In this document: positions 38,090-46,964 of the stretch, piece by piece | Position numbering within the stretch: the stretch's first letter is position 1 | How the letters are laid out: each line of letters opens with the position of its first letter | Source: Sphingopyxis sp. H050 | GTDB lineage: Bacteria; Pseudomonadota; Alphaproteobacteria; Sphingomonadales; Sphingomonadaceae | Direction: 5' to 3' | Assembly: GCF_001468265.1 (NCBI RefSeq) | Contig: NZ_LNRZ01000004.1 | Span: forward strand, 124,001-188,000 | DNA length: 64,000 nt | Notes under the pieces: generated by a model | The model's database searches: none | What the model saw: only the letters and a program-made list of their open reading frames with translations | Told to the model about the DNA's origin: nothing | Position numbers and translations under genes: made by a program

Positions 38090-38482
38090 TCAAGGTGGCG
38101 GAAGGGCTGAATCTTCCTTGGCGCGGGCGGCGGCTGCGGCCTCAAGCCGCGCCGCGTCCTCCGTGATGCCGCCGCACAGGCGGGCGGCATCCGCGTAAAT
38201 GGTCAGCGGGAAGCTGCCTTCAAAATGAAGGTCGCGCTCGATGGCGAGGCCGAACGGCAGCTTGACCGCCGCAATCTCGGAGAGACTGGCCGAACCCATT
38301 TCGGGGCAGCCGAACCCAAGGTCGCACAGCCCGAACAGCGTGTCGCCGTCCTCGTCCAGCTCGGAGAACAGCCAAGTGCCGGACCCGACCGGATTGAAGA
38401 ATTTGACGACCGGCGCATGATCGCCACGGCTCTGGCCGTTGGCGATCAACCGCGCGCGCTGGTCTTGGGCGAGCAACTGCAT
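38090..38482 (-). CDS. DUF2958-type protein
   Basis: This 130-residue protein (MQLLAQDQRARLIANGQSRG, HAPVVKFFNPVGSGTWLFSE, DGDTLFGLCDLGFGCPEMGS) has the pattern of DUF2958 proteins found beside ArdC and ParB-like genes on mobile elements. Function unknown. The ATG at 38482 with AAAGGACG upstream is chosen over a longer frame. Confidence 0.82.
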   Translation of the reverse strand: MQLLAQDQRARLIANGQSRGDHAPVVKFFNPVGSGTWLFSELDEDGDTLFGLCDLGFGCPEMGSASLSEIAAVKLPFGLAIERDLHFEGSFPLTIYADAARLCGGITEDAARLEAAAAARAKEDSALPPP

Positions 38483-38495
38483 GGGGAACGTCCTT

Positions 38496-38693
38496 TCAAA
38501 ACATCTCGATCTGGTTGCGGGCGTTTGTGTCGAACAGGCCGTGATCGGCGGGGCGCTGCCGCTTCTTCGGCTCCAGCGGCGCGTTGGCGCGCATGGCGAG
38601 GCGGTCGCGCGGTGTGATCGGCGCAACGCCGTGAACCAGCGTCTGCTCGCCGATGGGCGTCTGTTCGGATTCCAGAGGCAGCGGCGCGCTCAT
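38496..38693 (-). CDS. Small conserved-looking protein coupled to ArdC
   Basis: This 65-residue soluble protein, rich in Pro, Arg and Glu (TPIGEQTLVHGVAPITPRDR), is not recognised. Its ATG overlaps the ArdC stop (ATGA), so it is translated with ArdC. It lies 13 bases before the DUF2958 gene. Confidence 0.6.
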   Translation of the reverse strand: MSAPLPLESEQTPIGEQTLVHGVAPITPRDRLAMRANAPLEPKKRQRPADHGLFDTNARNQIEMF

Positions 38694-39658
38694 GCCGCGC
38701 GCGCCAAGCTGGATTCGCTGTCCCGAACGAACGACAACAGGAAATCCGCCGCCCTGCTGGCGTGGCTCGCCGCCTTGAAGATGGCGCGATTATCGGCGCG
38801 CATCACGGCCAGCCACGAACCGAGGTAGTCGGCATGGCGCACGGTGGGGACGATCCCGAGCGCGGCGCAGAGGAAAGCCGAGGTCAGTTCGGCGCACAAT
38901 TCCTCGCGGGCGTAAAGCGCCGAACCGAACCGCCCCGACTGATCGCGCGCCAGCCGCTCCTTGCTGCCCGCCCAATGGCCAAGTTCGTGCAGCGCCGTCC
39001 GGTAGAAGTCGATTTGATGGGTGAACGCCGGTTGCGGCGGCATCTGCACATAGTCGCCGCCAATGTCATAGAAGGCCCGCGCCCCGCCGATGCGGAAATC
39101 CGCACCCGTCGCGGCAATCAGCGCCTCCGCGCCCTCGTGCTGCTCGCGGGGCGGCAACGGCGCCGGGTCGGCGGTCAGCCGCTCCGGCAGTCCGTCGCAC
39201 TGCGCGGCATTGAACACCACAAAGCGTTTGAGAAACGGAATCGAGCGGGGTTCGCCCTCCGCACCCTCGCCACCCTCGCGCCCATCGTCGGGGGTGAAGC
39301 GGTCGGCATAGAAGATCGTATGCCCGCGCTCCCCCTTGCGGACGCACCCGCCAGCGGCCAGCGCCTGCCGGAAGGTCAACCAATCCTGCGAGGGGTAACA
39401 GCCTTCGATGACCGCGCCCCACAGGATCAGGACATTGACGCCCGAATAGGGCCGCCCCGAAACCGCGTTGCGGGGGAGGCCCGGCACCGCCGCCGCCGAG
39501 TTCCACGGCTGCGCCCAAGGGAAACAACCGGCCTCAAGCTGGGCGATGATCTTGGCCGTCACCTCGTCATAAAGCGAAGCCCGCGCCGCGCCCTGCGCCT
39601 TGGCCCTGCCTGTCCCGCGCTTGCCGCAGCTCCGCCGTGTCCTGCCGTAATCCGCCAT
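38690..39658 (-). CDS. ardC: ArdC-family antirestriction protein
   Basis: This protein has about 322 residues. The N-terminal ssDNA-binding domain (LYDEVTAKIIAQLEAGCFPW, SGVNVLILWGAVIEGCYPSQ) and the C-terminal zincin-like domain with HExxH (TALHELGHWAGS) plus EELCAELTSAFLCAALGI are as in ArdC. ArdC shields incoming single-stranded DNA from restriction. The ATG at 39658 has GGGAGG upstream; the Met six codons earlier is less likely. It is the first gene of a leftward operon (ardC, small gene, DUF2958, ParB-like). Confidence 0.9.
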   Translation of the reverse strand: MADYGRTRRSCGKRGTGRAKAQGAARASLYDEVTAKIIAQLEAGCFPWAQPWNSAAAVPGLPRNAVSGRPYSGVNVLILWGAVIEGCYPSQDWLTFRQALAAGGCVRKGERGHTIFYADRFTPDDGREGGEGAEGEPRSIPFLKRFVVFNAAQCDGLPERLTADPAPLPPREQHEGAEALIAATGADFRIGGARAFYDIGGDYVQMPPQPAFTHQIDFYRTALHELGHWAGSKERLARDQSGRFGSALYAREELCAELTSAFLCAALGIVPTVRHADYLGSWLAVMRADNRAIFKAASHASRAADFLLSFVRDSESSLARAA

Positions 39659-40489
39659 CGTCGCCTCCCTGCCCAAAAAACCACACCGGCCCCGGAGAGG
39701 GGGGTGGGCGGCAAAAAGCGACCAGAGAGGCGCGCCGCGATCAGGCGCACCTGCAAGGCTGTAACGGAGTGAAAGACCCGGCCTGCCGGGTTGCGCCTGA
39801 GCGCGACGGGCCTAGCCGGAAGCGCCGCCCATCCCCCTCTTCGGGGACGGCCACAGACACGCCGGCGCACCCGCGCCGTCCGCAATCAGTCGAAGATCAT
39901 CGAGCGAAGTTCGCCGCGCAGCGGCCGAACAGGAAACGGCACCCTTGCACGGCGCGACGCCAGCCGGGCGCCCTGCGCCCGGGCCTGTGGGCCAGCGGGC
40001 GTCCGGCCAGGAGAGAGGTAAGAGTGCCCGCGGGTCAGCACAAAGAGGCCGCACCCTCAGGAGCGCGCAGCGCGGGACAGAGTGCGTCACTGAAGAATCC
40101 CGCTCAATTGCAGCGGACCGCCAGGACCGCCCTTCCCCTTTTCGCCAGCGATCGTCACCGACAGGCCGAGACGCCGCAGGCGGCTCGGTGGAGCGATCCC
40201 GCGCAGTCGGGATGCGGAGTAGAGCGCGGTGCGGGCTTGCCCGCAGGCGTCAACCTGCACCTCATTTGCTAGGAGGAAAAAACGAGAGTTTAGCGGTGAT
40301 CCAACCGAATTTTCGAGGCTTATGGAACCAAATCGCCGAATTTTTGAGGTTTAACCGCCGCGACAGGCTGGGTTCATGGCAACCAGTGCCATCCACCACC
40401 CTTATTTAAGCACGCCTATTTTAGCGTCACAGCTAATTAAGTGAAACCGCCATTGCTTAAATAATGCTATTCCGATACAGGCTACGGAC
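39659..40489. other. Long non-coding stretch between ArdC and the defence island
   Basis: No convincing gene is seen in about 830 bases. Features: an ACCCGGC/GCCGGGT hairpin (39776-39791), a near-perfect direct repeat CCGAATTTTCGAGG (40305) / CCGAATTTTTGAGG (40336), and an abrupt drop in GC after about 40300. That drop marks the start of the AT-rich control region of the Fic operon. Confidence 0.45.
40402..40464. promoter_or_regulatory. Inverted repeats ahead of the Fic-Gabija-like operon
   Basis: TTATTTAAGCA (40402-40412) and TGCTTAAATAA (40454-40464) are exact inverses 41 bases apart. Between them lies a smaller inverted repeat, TTAGC-GTCACA-GCTAA. The site ends 25 bases before the Fic start, so it is a good candidate operator/promoter region for autoregulation. 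Confidence 0.45.
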
Positions 40490-41671
40490 ATGCCCGATGC
40501 AGAACCCAATCAACGGCTTGGCCGCTTTGTCGAGACGCCTGTAGCAGGCGAAATTGTTCGCGCCTTTGTCCCGCCGCCCTTACCACCGACTCCCCCGATC
40601 GACGTCCTCGCGTTGCTCGATCGCTTGAGCTTGGCGGAGCGCGCGCTGGGGCGGCTCGACGGTATTACCATGCTGCTGCCGCGTCAGGAACTCTTCCTCT
40701 ACATGTATGTGAGGAAGGAAGCGGTCTTGTCGTCACAAATCGAGGGAACGCAATCGACCCTCACCGACCTGCTCCGTTTCGAGACCGAGGCGCAGGCGGG
40801 CCAGCCGATCGACGACATCCGCGAGGTGTCAAACTATGTCGATGCTATGATGTATGGCCTGGAGCGGCTGGAAGTCCTGCCGCTTTCGTTGCGCCTCGTC
40901 CGCGAAATGCACGAGCGGCTTCTGCAAAGCGGCCGCGGCGGCACGAAAAGTCCCGGGGAATTCAGGCGATCGCAGAACTGGATCGGCGGAACGCGTCCCG
41001 GCAACGCATTGTTCGTACCGCCGCCGACCACCGAACTGGACGCCAGCTTGGATGCGCTGGAACGCTTTATGCACGAAGACGAGTCGCGGCTCCCGGCGCT
41101 AATCAAAGCCGGCCTGCTGCACGTTCAGTTCGAGACGATCCATCCATTTCTCGATGGCAACGGGCGTATCGGCCGCTTGCTCGTCACGCTCTATCTGTGT
41201 GTTCAAGGCGTGCTGCGGAAACCGCTGCTCTATCTCAGCCTCTACCTTAAAACCCATCGCGCCGACTATTATCGGCTCCTTCAGGAAGTCCGCGAGCATG
41301 GCGCTTGGGAGGCTTGGCTCGATTTCTTCCTGACGGGGGTTGCCGATACGGCAAACCAGGCATTCGACGCCGCGACGCGCATCGTCGAGCTGCTCAAGAC
41401 CGACCGTGAACGCATTACAGCCGAAAGCGAGCGAGCTGGCTCAGCACTTCGCATCCACGACCTGTTCCAGCAAAACCCCTATCAGACGTCAAATCTGCTT
41501 GTGGACCGGACCGGATTGTCGGCGCCGACGGTCAATGCCGCGCTCGCCGATCTCGAGCGCCTTGGCATTGTCGAGGAAGTGACCGGGCGGCGGCGAGGCC
41601 GCGTGTTTGGTTATCGGCGCTATCTGGCCATTGTAAGCGAGGGCACCGATCCCCTCCCGGCGAACGCGTAG
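40490..41671 (+). CDS. Fic-family protein (probable AMP-transferase) with C-terminal winged helix
   Basis: This 393-residue protein has the Fic catalytic motif HPFLDGNGRIGR beginning at His218, complete. The N-terminal inhibitory helix SSQIEGTQST (Ser81-Glu85-Gly86) is present, so it is a self-inhibited class II-like Fic. A C-terminal wHTH (TSNLLVDRTGLSAPTVNAAL) may bind DNA. It should transfer AMP, or another nucleotide part, to protein targets. It is 14 bases upstream of the OLD-nuclease gene, so it is probably co-transcribed with the Gabija-like pair. Confidence 0.9.
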   Translation: MPDAEPNQRLGRFVETPVAGEIVRAFVPPPLPPTPPIDVLALLDRLSLAERALGRLDGITMLLPRQELFLYMYVRKEAVLSSQIEGTQSTLTDLLRFETEAQAGQPIDDIREVSNYVDAMMYGLERLEVLPLSLRLVREMHERLLQSGRGGTKSPGEFRRSQNWIGGTRPGNALFVPPPTTELDASLDALERFMHEDESRLPALIKAGLLHVQFETIHPFLDGNGRIGRLLVTLYLCVQGVLRKPLLYLSLYLKTHRADYYRLLQEVREHGAWEAWLDFFLTGVADTANQAFDAATRIVELLKTDRERITAESERAGSALRIHDLFQQNPYQTSNLLVDRTGLSAPTVNAALADLERLGIVEEVTGRRRGRVFGYRRYLAIVSEGTDPLPANA

Positions 41672-41685
41672 TTAGAAGGATTCCT

Positions 41686-43668
41686 GTGCTAATCGAAAGT
41701 GTCACCCTTTCCGGCTTCCGCTGCTTCGGCCCCGAGGCGATCACAGTGCCGATCGCAGCGGAGATTACCGCAGTCGTCGGCCCGAACGCGGCGGGCAAGA
41801 CGGCTCTCCTTCAGGCGTTGGCCAAGTTGTTCGGCGTCTCGCGTGCGCAGCGCACCGTGCAACGCTCGGATTTTCATCTCGGTGCGGACGACGATCCGGA
41901 CGATCGCAAGGCGAAGGACTTGTTTATCGACGTGCTGATCGGCTTGCCCGAACTGGAAGATGGCACAGCGACGGCGGAGACGGTCGCCCCGTCATTCCGC
42001 CACATGCAGATCGAGCGCGAGGGCGAGGCTCCGGTTTGCCGGATGCGGCTCGAAGCGCGCTGGGAGGACGACGGCACGGTTGATGGCGAAGTGTCCCAGG
42101 ACTTGTTCTGGATCCACACGCTCGACGACGATCCGCCCGAAGACAAATGTCATCCCGTTTCGGCGGCGGAACGTGGCCTCATCCAGCTATACTATACGCC
42201 GGCCAGCCGCGATGCAGCCGCGCAAGTCCGCGCAACGACAGGCGCACTCGCGGCGCGGCTGCTTCGCGCAATCGAATGGTCATCGGAAACCGAAGATGCC
42301 GTCGAGGAAGCGAGCGAGAACCTCGCCGCCGCGTTCGAAGCGGAAACGGCGATCGCGGCGATCGGCCAGGCGCTGCAAGCACGGTGGTCCGGCTTGCATG
42401 ACGAAATTGTCGATACCAAACCGAGGCTCAGCCTCGTCAGCCGACGGTTCGAGGAGGTGGTCAACAAGATCGCCGTGGTTTTCGAACAAGGGCCGGATGG
42501 GCATGAACGCGGATTGGATGCGCTAAGCGATGGCCAGCAATCCTTGTTCTATTTCGCGTTGGCCGCTGCCGTGTTCGATCTGGAACGCAAGGTGGTTGCT
42601 GGCGATGTCGAAGGATTTCTCGACGATCAGCTGCGCATCCCGGCGCTCACGCTCTTCGCGCTGGAAGAGCCGGAAAATCATCTTTCGCCGTATTTCCTCG
42701 CGCGAATTATCCGGCAGGTCCGATCGCTCACCGAAGAGGGCGGCGCACAGGCCATCGTCACCAGTCACTCGCCTGCGGTTCTGAGCCGGGTCAATCCGCG
42801 CGAAGTGCGCTATTGCCGCTGCGATCCCAAGACCCGCATTTCTACGGTCAAGAAGATCAAGCTGCCGACCGGAACGGGCGAAGATGCCAAGTTCGTTCGC
42901 GGGGCAGTCCTGGCCTACCCGGAACTGTATTTCGCGCGCTTCGTGCTGCTGGTCGAAGGCGATTCAGAGCGGATCGTCTTGCCACGACTGGCTGAAGCGC
43001 TCGACTTGCTGATCGATCCGGCCTTCGTCGCGATCGTCCCATTGGGCGGGCGACACGTTCAGCATTTCTGGCGGCTGCTGAGCGATCTCGGCATTCCTTA
43101 CGCAACGCTGCTAGATCTCGATCTGGGCCGGGCAGGCGGCGGGTTCGGTCGAGTCAAAACGGCGATCGAAAACCTGATCGAGATCGGCGTTTCCAAGGCA
43201 ACATTGCTAAAGGTCGATGGCGGCATCCTGTCCGATGGCGATTTCGCGAAGATGCACACTTGGCAGGATACCGAAGACCGCAAAATCCTTAAAGGATGGG
43301 TCGACTGCCTGAAGCCGCATGGCGTGTACTTTTCCGCGCCGCTTGATCTCGATTTGGCTATGCTCAAGGCATTCCCGGACGCCTTTGAAGCCACCGTCCC
43401 TGCCGGCGGTGGGCCGAAGTTGGCAGCCGACAAAGCGGCCGAAGCTGTTCTTGGCACGGCGGGACCGGGATTGGCCCTCTATACCGGCGCGTTCAAGGAC
43501 TACCCCGATCTTCTGCCGGCTTACCGCTATCATTTCCTGACGCGGAGCAAGCCGGCGACGCATCTGGCGGCACTCACCCACATCAAGACCAAGGCGTTGC
43601 GCGACGGCATGCCCACGATTCTCAGCGACGTCTTGCAGCACGTCGCCAAGAATCTTCGGAGAGACTAG
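41686..43668 (+). CDS. OLD-family ATPase-nuclease, GajA-like (Gabija-type defence)
   Basis: This 660-residue protein has an N-terminal ABC-like ATPase: Walker A GPNAAGKT at 32-39, signature ALSDGQQSLFYFALAAAVF, Walker B ALEEPENHLSP with Glu327/328, and switch TSHSP. The C-terminal TOPRIM nuclease has Glu424 in LLVEGDSERIVLP and Asp477/Asp479 in LLDLDLGRAGGG. With the UvrD-like helicase next door this is the class 2 OLD/GajA arrangement of Gabija, which nicks phage DNA when nucleotide pools fall. It is somewhat longer than typical GajA. All key motifs are intact. Confidence 0.85.
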   Translation: MLIESVTLSGFRCFGPEAITVPIAAEITAVVGPNAAGKTALLQALAKLFGVSRAQRTVQRSDFHLGADDDPDDRKAKDLFIDVLIGLPELEDGTATAETVAPSFRHMQIEREGEAPVCRMRLEARWEDDGTVDGEVSQDLFWIHTLDDDPPEDKCHPVSAAERGLIQLYYTPASRDAAAQVRATTGALAARLLRAIEWSSETEDAVEEASENLAAAFEAETAIAAIGQALQARWSGLHDEIVDTKPRLSLVSRRFEEVVNKIAVVFEQGPDGHERGLDALSDGQQSLFYFALAAAVFDLERKVVAGDVEGFLDDQLRIPALTLFALEEPENHLSPYFLARIIRQVRSLTEEGGAQAIVTSHSPAVLSRVNPREVRYCRCDPKTRISTVKKIKLPTGTGEDAKFVRGAVLAYPELYFARFVLLVEGDSERIVLPRLAEALDLLIDPAFVAIVPLGGRHVQHFWRLLSDLGIPYATLLDLDLGRAGGGFGRVKTAIENLIEIGVSKATLLKVDGGILSDGDFAKMHTWQDTEDRKILKGWVDCLKPHGVYFSAPLDLDLAMLKAFPDAFEATVPAGGGPKLAADKAAEAVLGTAGPGLALYTGAFKDYPDLLPAYRYHFLTRSKPATHLAALTHIKTKALRDGMPTILSDVLQHVAKNLRRD

Positions 43669-43670
43669 CC

Positions 43671-45575
43671 GTGGCGGTATTGGCGCGGCGTGTGCGCGCC
43701 GATCAATGGGCACCGATCGGAGTCGACGCGCTCGAATCCAATGCGATGGCGGTCGTGAAATCTACCGACAATCGCTCGGTGATCGCCGGCCCGGGCGCGG
43801 GCAAGACGGAACTTCTCGCACAGCGCGCTGCTTTCTTGCTGCAAACCGGGACATCGCCGCCGCCGCGCCGCATTCTGGCGATCAGCTTCAAGCGCGATGC
43901 GGCGACCAATCTGGCCGCGCGTGTCGGCAAGCGATGCCACCGCAGCCACGCCGGTCGTCTGGATTCCATGACGTTCGATGCGTTTGCAAAGGGGCTAGTT
44001 GATCGGTTCGGCCAAGCGCTGCCCGAGCGCTGGCGGCCCCGACCGGACTATGAAATCATGTTTCCGACCGAAGCACTGTATCGTGGCTTCCTCTCCCAGG
44101 ACGTCGGTGCCCCACCGCCAATCATCGGCTCCTATGCCGATCTTCAGGCCATTGCGTCCAAGACGTTCGAGCGCTCGATGTTGCTGGGTAAACCGATTCC
44201 CGAAGACGGCTGGCCGATACCGGCGGTAGGGCAATGGGCCGCCGACCGGTTCTGGCAATCCTCGTTGCACGAGGGAATGAAGACCCGACTGTCGTTTCCG
44301 ATGATCGGGCGGCTCGCCGAACTCCTGCTGCGCGTCAATCCGATGGCCCGCGACGCGCTGAGACTGACCTACTCGCATCTATTCATGGACGAATTTCAAG
44401 ACACGACGCAGGTTCAATACGATCTTGTCCGCACGATCTTCAAGGACACCGGCACGGTGATCACGGCCGTCGGCGACAACAAGCAGCAGATCATGCGCTG
44501 GGCGATGGCGATGGACGACCCGTTTGCGGCGTTCGACGCGGACTTCGGCGCGCAATGCACACCGCTCTATAACAATTACCGCTCATCACCTGAACTGGTG
44601 CGAATTCAGCACATTCTCGCGCAGGCGCTGGACGCGCATGCCGTCGAGCCGGTCTCGAAGACGACCGGAACGATCTCGGGCGAAAGCTGCGCCATCTGGG
44701 ATTTCTCGACGCCCGAGGTCGAAGCCAGCCGTCTCGCGGCCTTTGTTACAAGCGAGATGAAAACGCACGGGCTCGGCCCGCGCGATTTTGCGATTTTGGT
44801 GCGGCAGAAGGCAGCCGAATATGCAGCCGTTCTGGAGCCTGCATTTGAAGCGGCCAAGATACCGCTACGCAATGAAGATGGGGCCGTTGGCGCGGTGAAG
44901 TTGCAGGAACTGCTGACAGAGGAAGCGTCGCAACTGGCCGTCCAGCTTTTGCGGTTGTCGACGACCAAGCGGGCCGGGCGGTATTGGTCGGCAGGTCTGA
45001 ATGCACTTGCTGCGCTACAGGGAATTTCCATCGAGGATGAGGCTGGGCACGCAAGGCTTGCGCGCGACCTCGATACCTTCGCACTAAAGATTGCCGCTAC
45101 CTATCCGGCGCCACCAGCTTCAACGTCGGAAAGCCTTACGATCGCAAAAAAGTTGATCGACTTCATCGGGCGGGAAAGGCTCGTTGCTGTCCATCCAGCC
45201 TACGCACAGGGCGGCTGGCTGGAAAAAGTGATTGAGGCAATCGCGTTACACCTGGCGTCATCCGGAAAGGATGCAGCCGATTGGGGCGAAGCACTCGACG
45301 TATATGAGGGCATTGATGCCATCCCGTTGATGACAATCCACAAGAGCAAGGGGCTGGAATACCATAGCGTCATGTTCGTCGGGCTTGACGACGGCGCATG
45401 GTGGAGCTTTGCCGGCGACCAGATCGAGGCGACTGCCGGCTTTTTCGTGGGTTTCACCCGCGCAAAGCAGCGGGTAGCGTTCACATATTGCTCAAAACGT
45501 GGGCGACGGACGAAGATCGCCACACTCTATGGCCTTCTTGAAAAGGCCGGTGTGCAGATCGTGCAGGTCGCGTAG
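43671..45575 (+). CDS. UvrD-like superfamily 1 helicase, GajB-like
   Basis: This 634-residue protein starts at GTG (GGAGAG upstream), two bases after the nuclease stop. SF1 motifs are intact: GPGAGKT (40-46), motif II DEFQDT (Asp240-Glu241), motif III VGDNKQQIMRW, motif IV-like YNNYRSSPELVRI, motif V MTIHKSKGLEYHSVMF and motif VI FVGFTRAKQR. It is the expected partner of the OLD nuclease in a Gabija-like complex. Confidence 0.87.
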   Translation: MAVLARRVRADQWAPIGVDALESNAMAVVKSTDNRSVIAGPGAGKTELLAQRAAFLLQTGTSPPPRRILAISFKRDAATNLAARVGKRCHRSHAGRLDSMTFDAFAKGLVDRFGQALPERWRPRPDYEIMFPTEALYRGFLSQDVGAPPPIIGSYADLQAIASKTFERSMLLGKPIPEDGWPIPAVGQWAADRFWQSSLHEGMKTRLSFPMIGRLAELLLRVNPMARDALRLTYSHLFMDEFQDTTQVQYDLVRTIFKDTGTVITAVGDNKQQIMRWAMAMDDPFAAFDADFGAQCTPLYNNYRSSPELVRIQHILAQALDAHAVEPVSKTTGTISGESCAIWDFSTPEVEASRLAAFVTSEMKTHGLGPRDFAILVRQKAAEYAAVLEPAFEAAKIPLRNEDGAVGAVKLQELLTEEASQLAVQLLRLSTTKRAGRYWSAGLNALAALQGISIEDEAGHARLARDLDTFALKIAATYPAPPASTSESLTIAKKLIDFIGRERLVAVHPAYAQGGWLEKVIEAIALHLASSGKDAADWGEALDVYEGIDAIPLMTIHKSKGLEYHSVMFVGLDDGAWWSFAGDQIEATAGFFVGFTRAKQRVAFTYCSKRGRRTKIATLYGLLEKAGVQIVQVA

Positions 45576-45655
45576 CGCAATTTCCAAAACCACCTGGGCG
45601 AGGTGGACTCACGCCCGATCATTTCCATGCTTGCATAATGAAGCTGCAATCGAGT

Positions 45656-45979
45656 TCATCTCGATCGCGTTCGGGCAACGCGGCGCTTGGTAGGTGCCCG
45701 GCCTTGGGCCGCGAGCAACGTAGCCAGCCTTTTGCTCTGGCGCTCGATTGATCGGGTCAATTCGAGCATTTCGCGGTCCCCGCTCTTCGCAGGCGTCTCA
45801 AACGCTTGGTCTTTCGTCCATTGCGCCATGCGCTGCGCAAGGTCGTCCGGCAGAGCGGCGGCTCTGCCAACGACCTTACTATAATGGGGCTGCGTAATCC
45901 CGAGCGGGCGAGCGACAGCCAATTGCGTCAACCCAAGGCGCAGCCGGACATCTTCGATATCGTCGAGAATTTTACTCAT
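45656..45979 (-). CDS. HTH transcriptional regulator (XRE-like)
   Basis: This 107-residue protein has the helix-turn-helix LGLTQLAVARPLGITQPHYS, then a coiled segment (MLELTRSIERQSKRLATLLA) and a basic tail. Its ATG (45979-45977) is divergent from the glycosylase gene, with an ATGCAT palindrome cluster between them. It is the probable regulator of the downstream OGG/QueC cluster. Confidence 0.75.
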   Translation of the reverse strand: MSKILDDIEDVRLRLGLTQLAVARPLGITQPHYSKVVGRAAALPDDLAQRMAQWTKDQAFETPAKSGDREMLELTRSIERQSKRLATLLAAQGRAPTKRRVARTRSR

Positions 45980-45993
45980 TGCCAGTCCGCAAC

Positions 45994-46020
45994 ATGCATA
46001 TTATGAATGCATATATGCAT
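45994..46020. promoter_or_regulatory. ATGCAT repeat cluster (operator candidate)
   Basis: Three ATGCAT sites (45994-45999, 46007-46012, 46015-46020) include a perfect 14-base palindrome ATGCATATATGCAT at 46007-46020. The cluster lies between the divergent regulator and the glycosylase gene and covers the possible start codons of the latter. Confidence 0.55.
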
Positions 46021-46851
46021 GTCTCAAGAGCGTCAACGCAGACGATCACCGCCCTGAAGGCGGGCAAGATCGTCACGTGCACGATGCCGGGCGTGGATGA
46101 GCGCCTGAGCGAAGGCCGGCTGCGTTGGGGTTCCGCGGAAATGCCTATGACCCCAGCCTACTGGGCCGCCCAATCGTGGATGTGGGCGCTGGAAGAGCCG
46201 GAGCATTTCCGTCTCGGGCGCAGCCTGGCCGAGGAATTGATTGCATGCATATTGGGCGGATACGGCATACCGGCAGAGGTGGGCCTCGCGGCATATGATC
46301 GACTTAGACCTAAGCTGAGCGACCCTGTCGCGTTAACTGACGAAGGGCGGGTACACGAGCTCCTGAGCGAACCGCTGGCGGTTGGGAACCGGCAGGTGCG
46401 CTATCGTTTTGCGCGGCAGAAGGCGGGATATGTTGCGGCAGCTTGTCGCGAACTTCCCGACATCGATGACGCCCTCCCCGATCGCTTGTTGCGCGATCGA
46501 TTGATGGGGCTGCGCGGCTTTGGTCCGAAGACAGCATCGTGGGTCGTGCGCAATTGGCGGGCAAGTGATGAAGTTGCGATCCTAGACATCCATATCCTCC
46601 GAGCAGGCGTCGACCTGGGAATTTTCCGTGCAGACTGGCGAGTCGAGCGCCATTACGACCTGTTGGAAAGAGCCTATCTGGACTTCGCCGAAGCACTCGG
46701 CGTGAAGGCGTCTATTCTTGACTCGGTTATGTGGATGACGATGCGGCAGTTGCCCCGGGCGCGGTCGATACGTGCTCATCAGGCTCGACAAACCGGCCCA
46801 AAGCCGCGCAGGCTATCGGCACAGGCAGACCGTCTCGCCATCGCAGGATAA
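46015..46851 (+). CDS. OGG-like HhH-GPD DNA glycosylase/lyase
   Basis: This protein has about 278 residues. The helix-hairpin-helix LRGFGPKTASWVVRN aligns with the OGG1 active site, with Lys172 in the catalytic Lys position and Asp191 (AILDIHILRAG) as the catalytic Asp. It should remove oxidised or modified guanine bases and cut the backbone, or recognise such bases. The start is uncertain: ATG at 45994, 46003 or 46015 (all in the ATGCAT cluster), or 46084. OGG-like proteins also occur in type IV CBASS loci together with QueC-like genes; a QueC-like gene follows here, but no cyclase. Confidence 0.78.
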   Translation: MHVSRASTQTITALKAGKIVTCTMPGVDERLSEGRLRWGSAEMPMTPAYWAAQSWMWALEEPEHFRLGRSLAEELIACILGGYGIPAEVGLAAYDRLRPKLSDPVALTDEGRVHELLSEPLAVGNRQVRYRFARQKAGYVAAACRELPDIDDALPDRLLRDRLMGLRGFGPKTASWVVRNWRASDEVAILDIHILRAGVDLGIFRADWRVERHYDLLERAYLDFAEALGVKASILDSVMWMTMRQLPRARSIRAHQARQTGPKPRRLSAQADRLAIAG

Positions 46852-46964
46852 GTAGCTGAGCAACGCCCACGCAACCAGATTGCTTTCTTTGCTAATCTTG
46901 GTGAAATCGCGCTGAGTTGCGGCTATTAGCTGTTGCCCATCAATATAACGGAGTTGTGGCAGCT

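Noticed and set aside
39945..40409. 154-codon frame upstream of the Fic gene
   Set aside because: Runs through hairpins and the direct repeat; composition unlike neighbouring genes.
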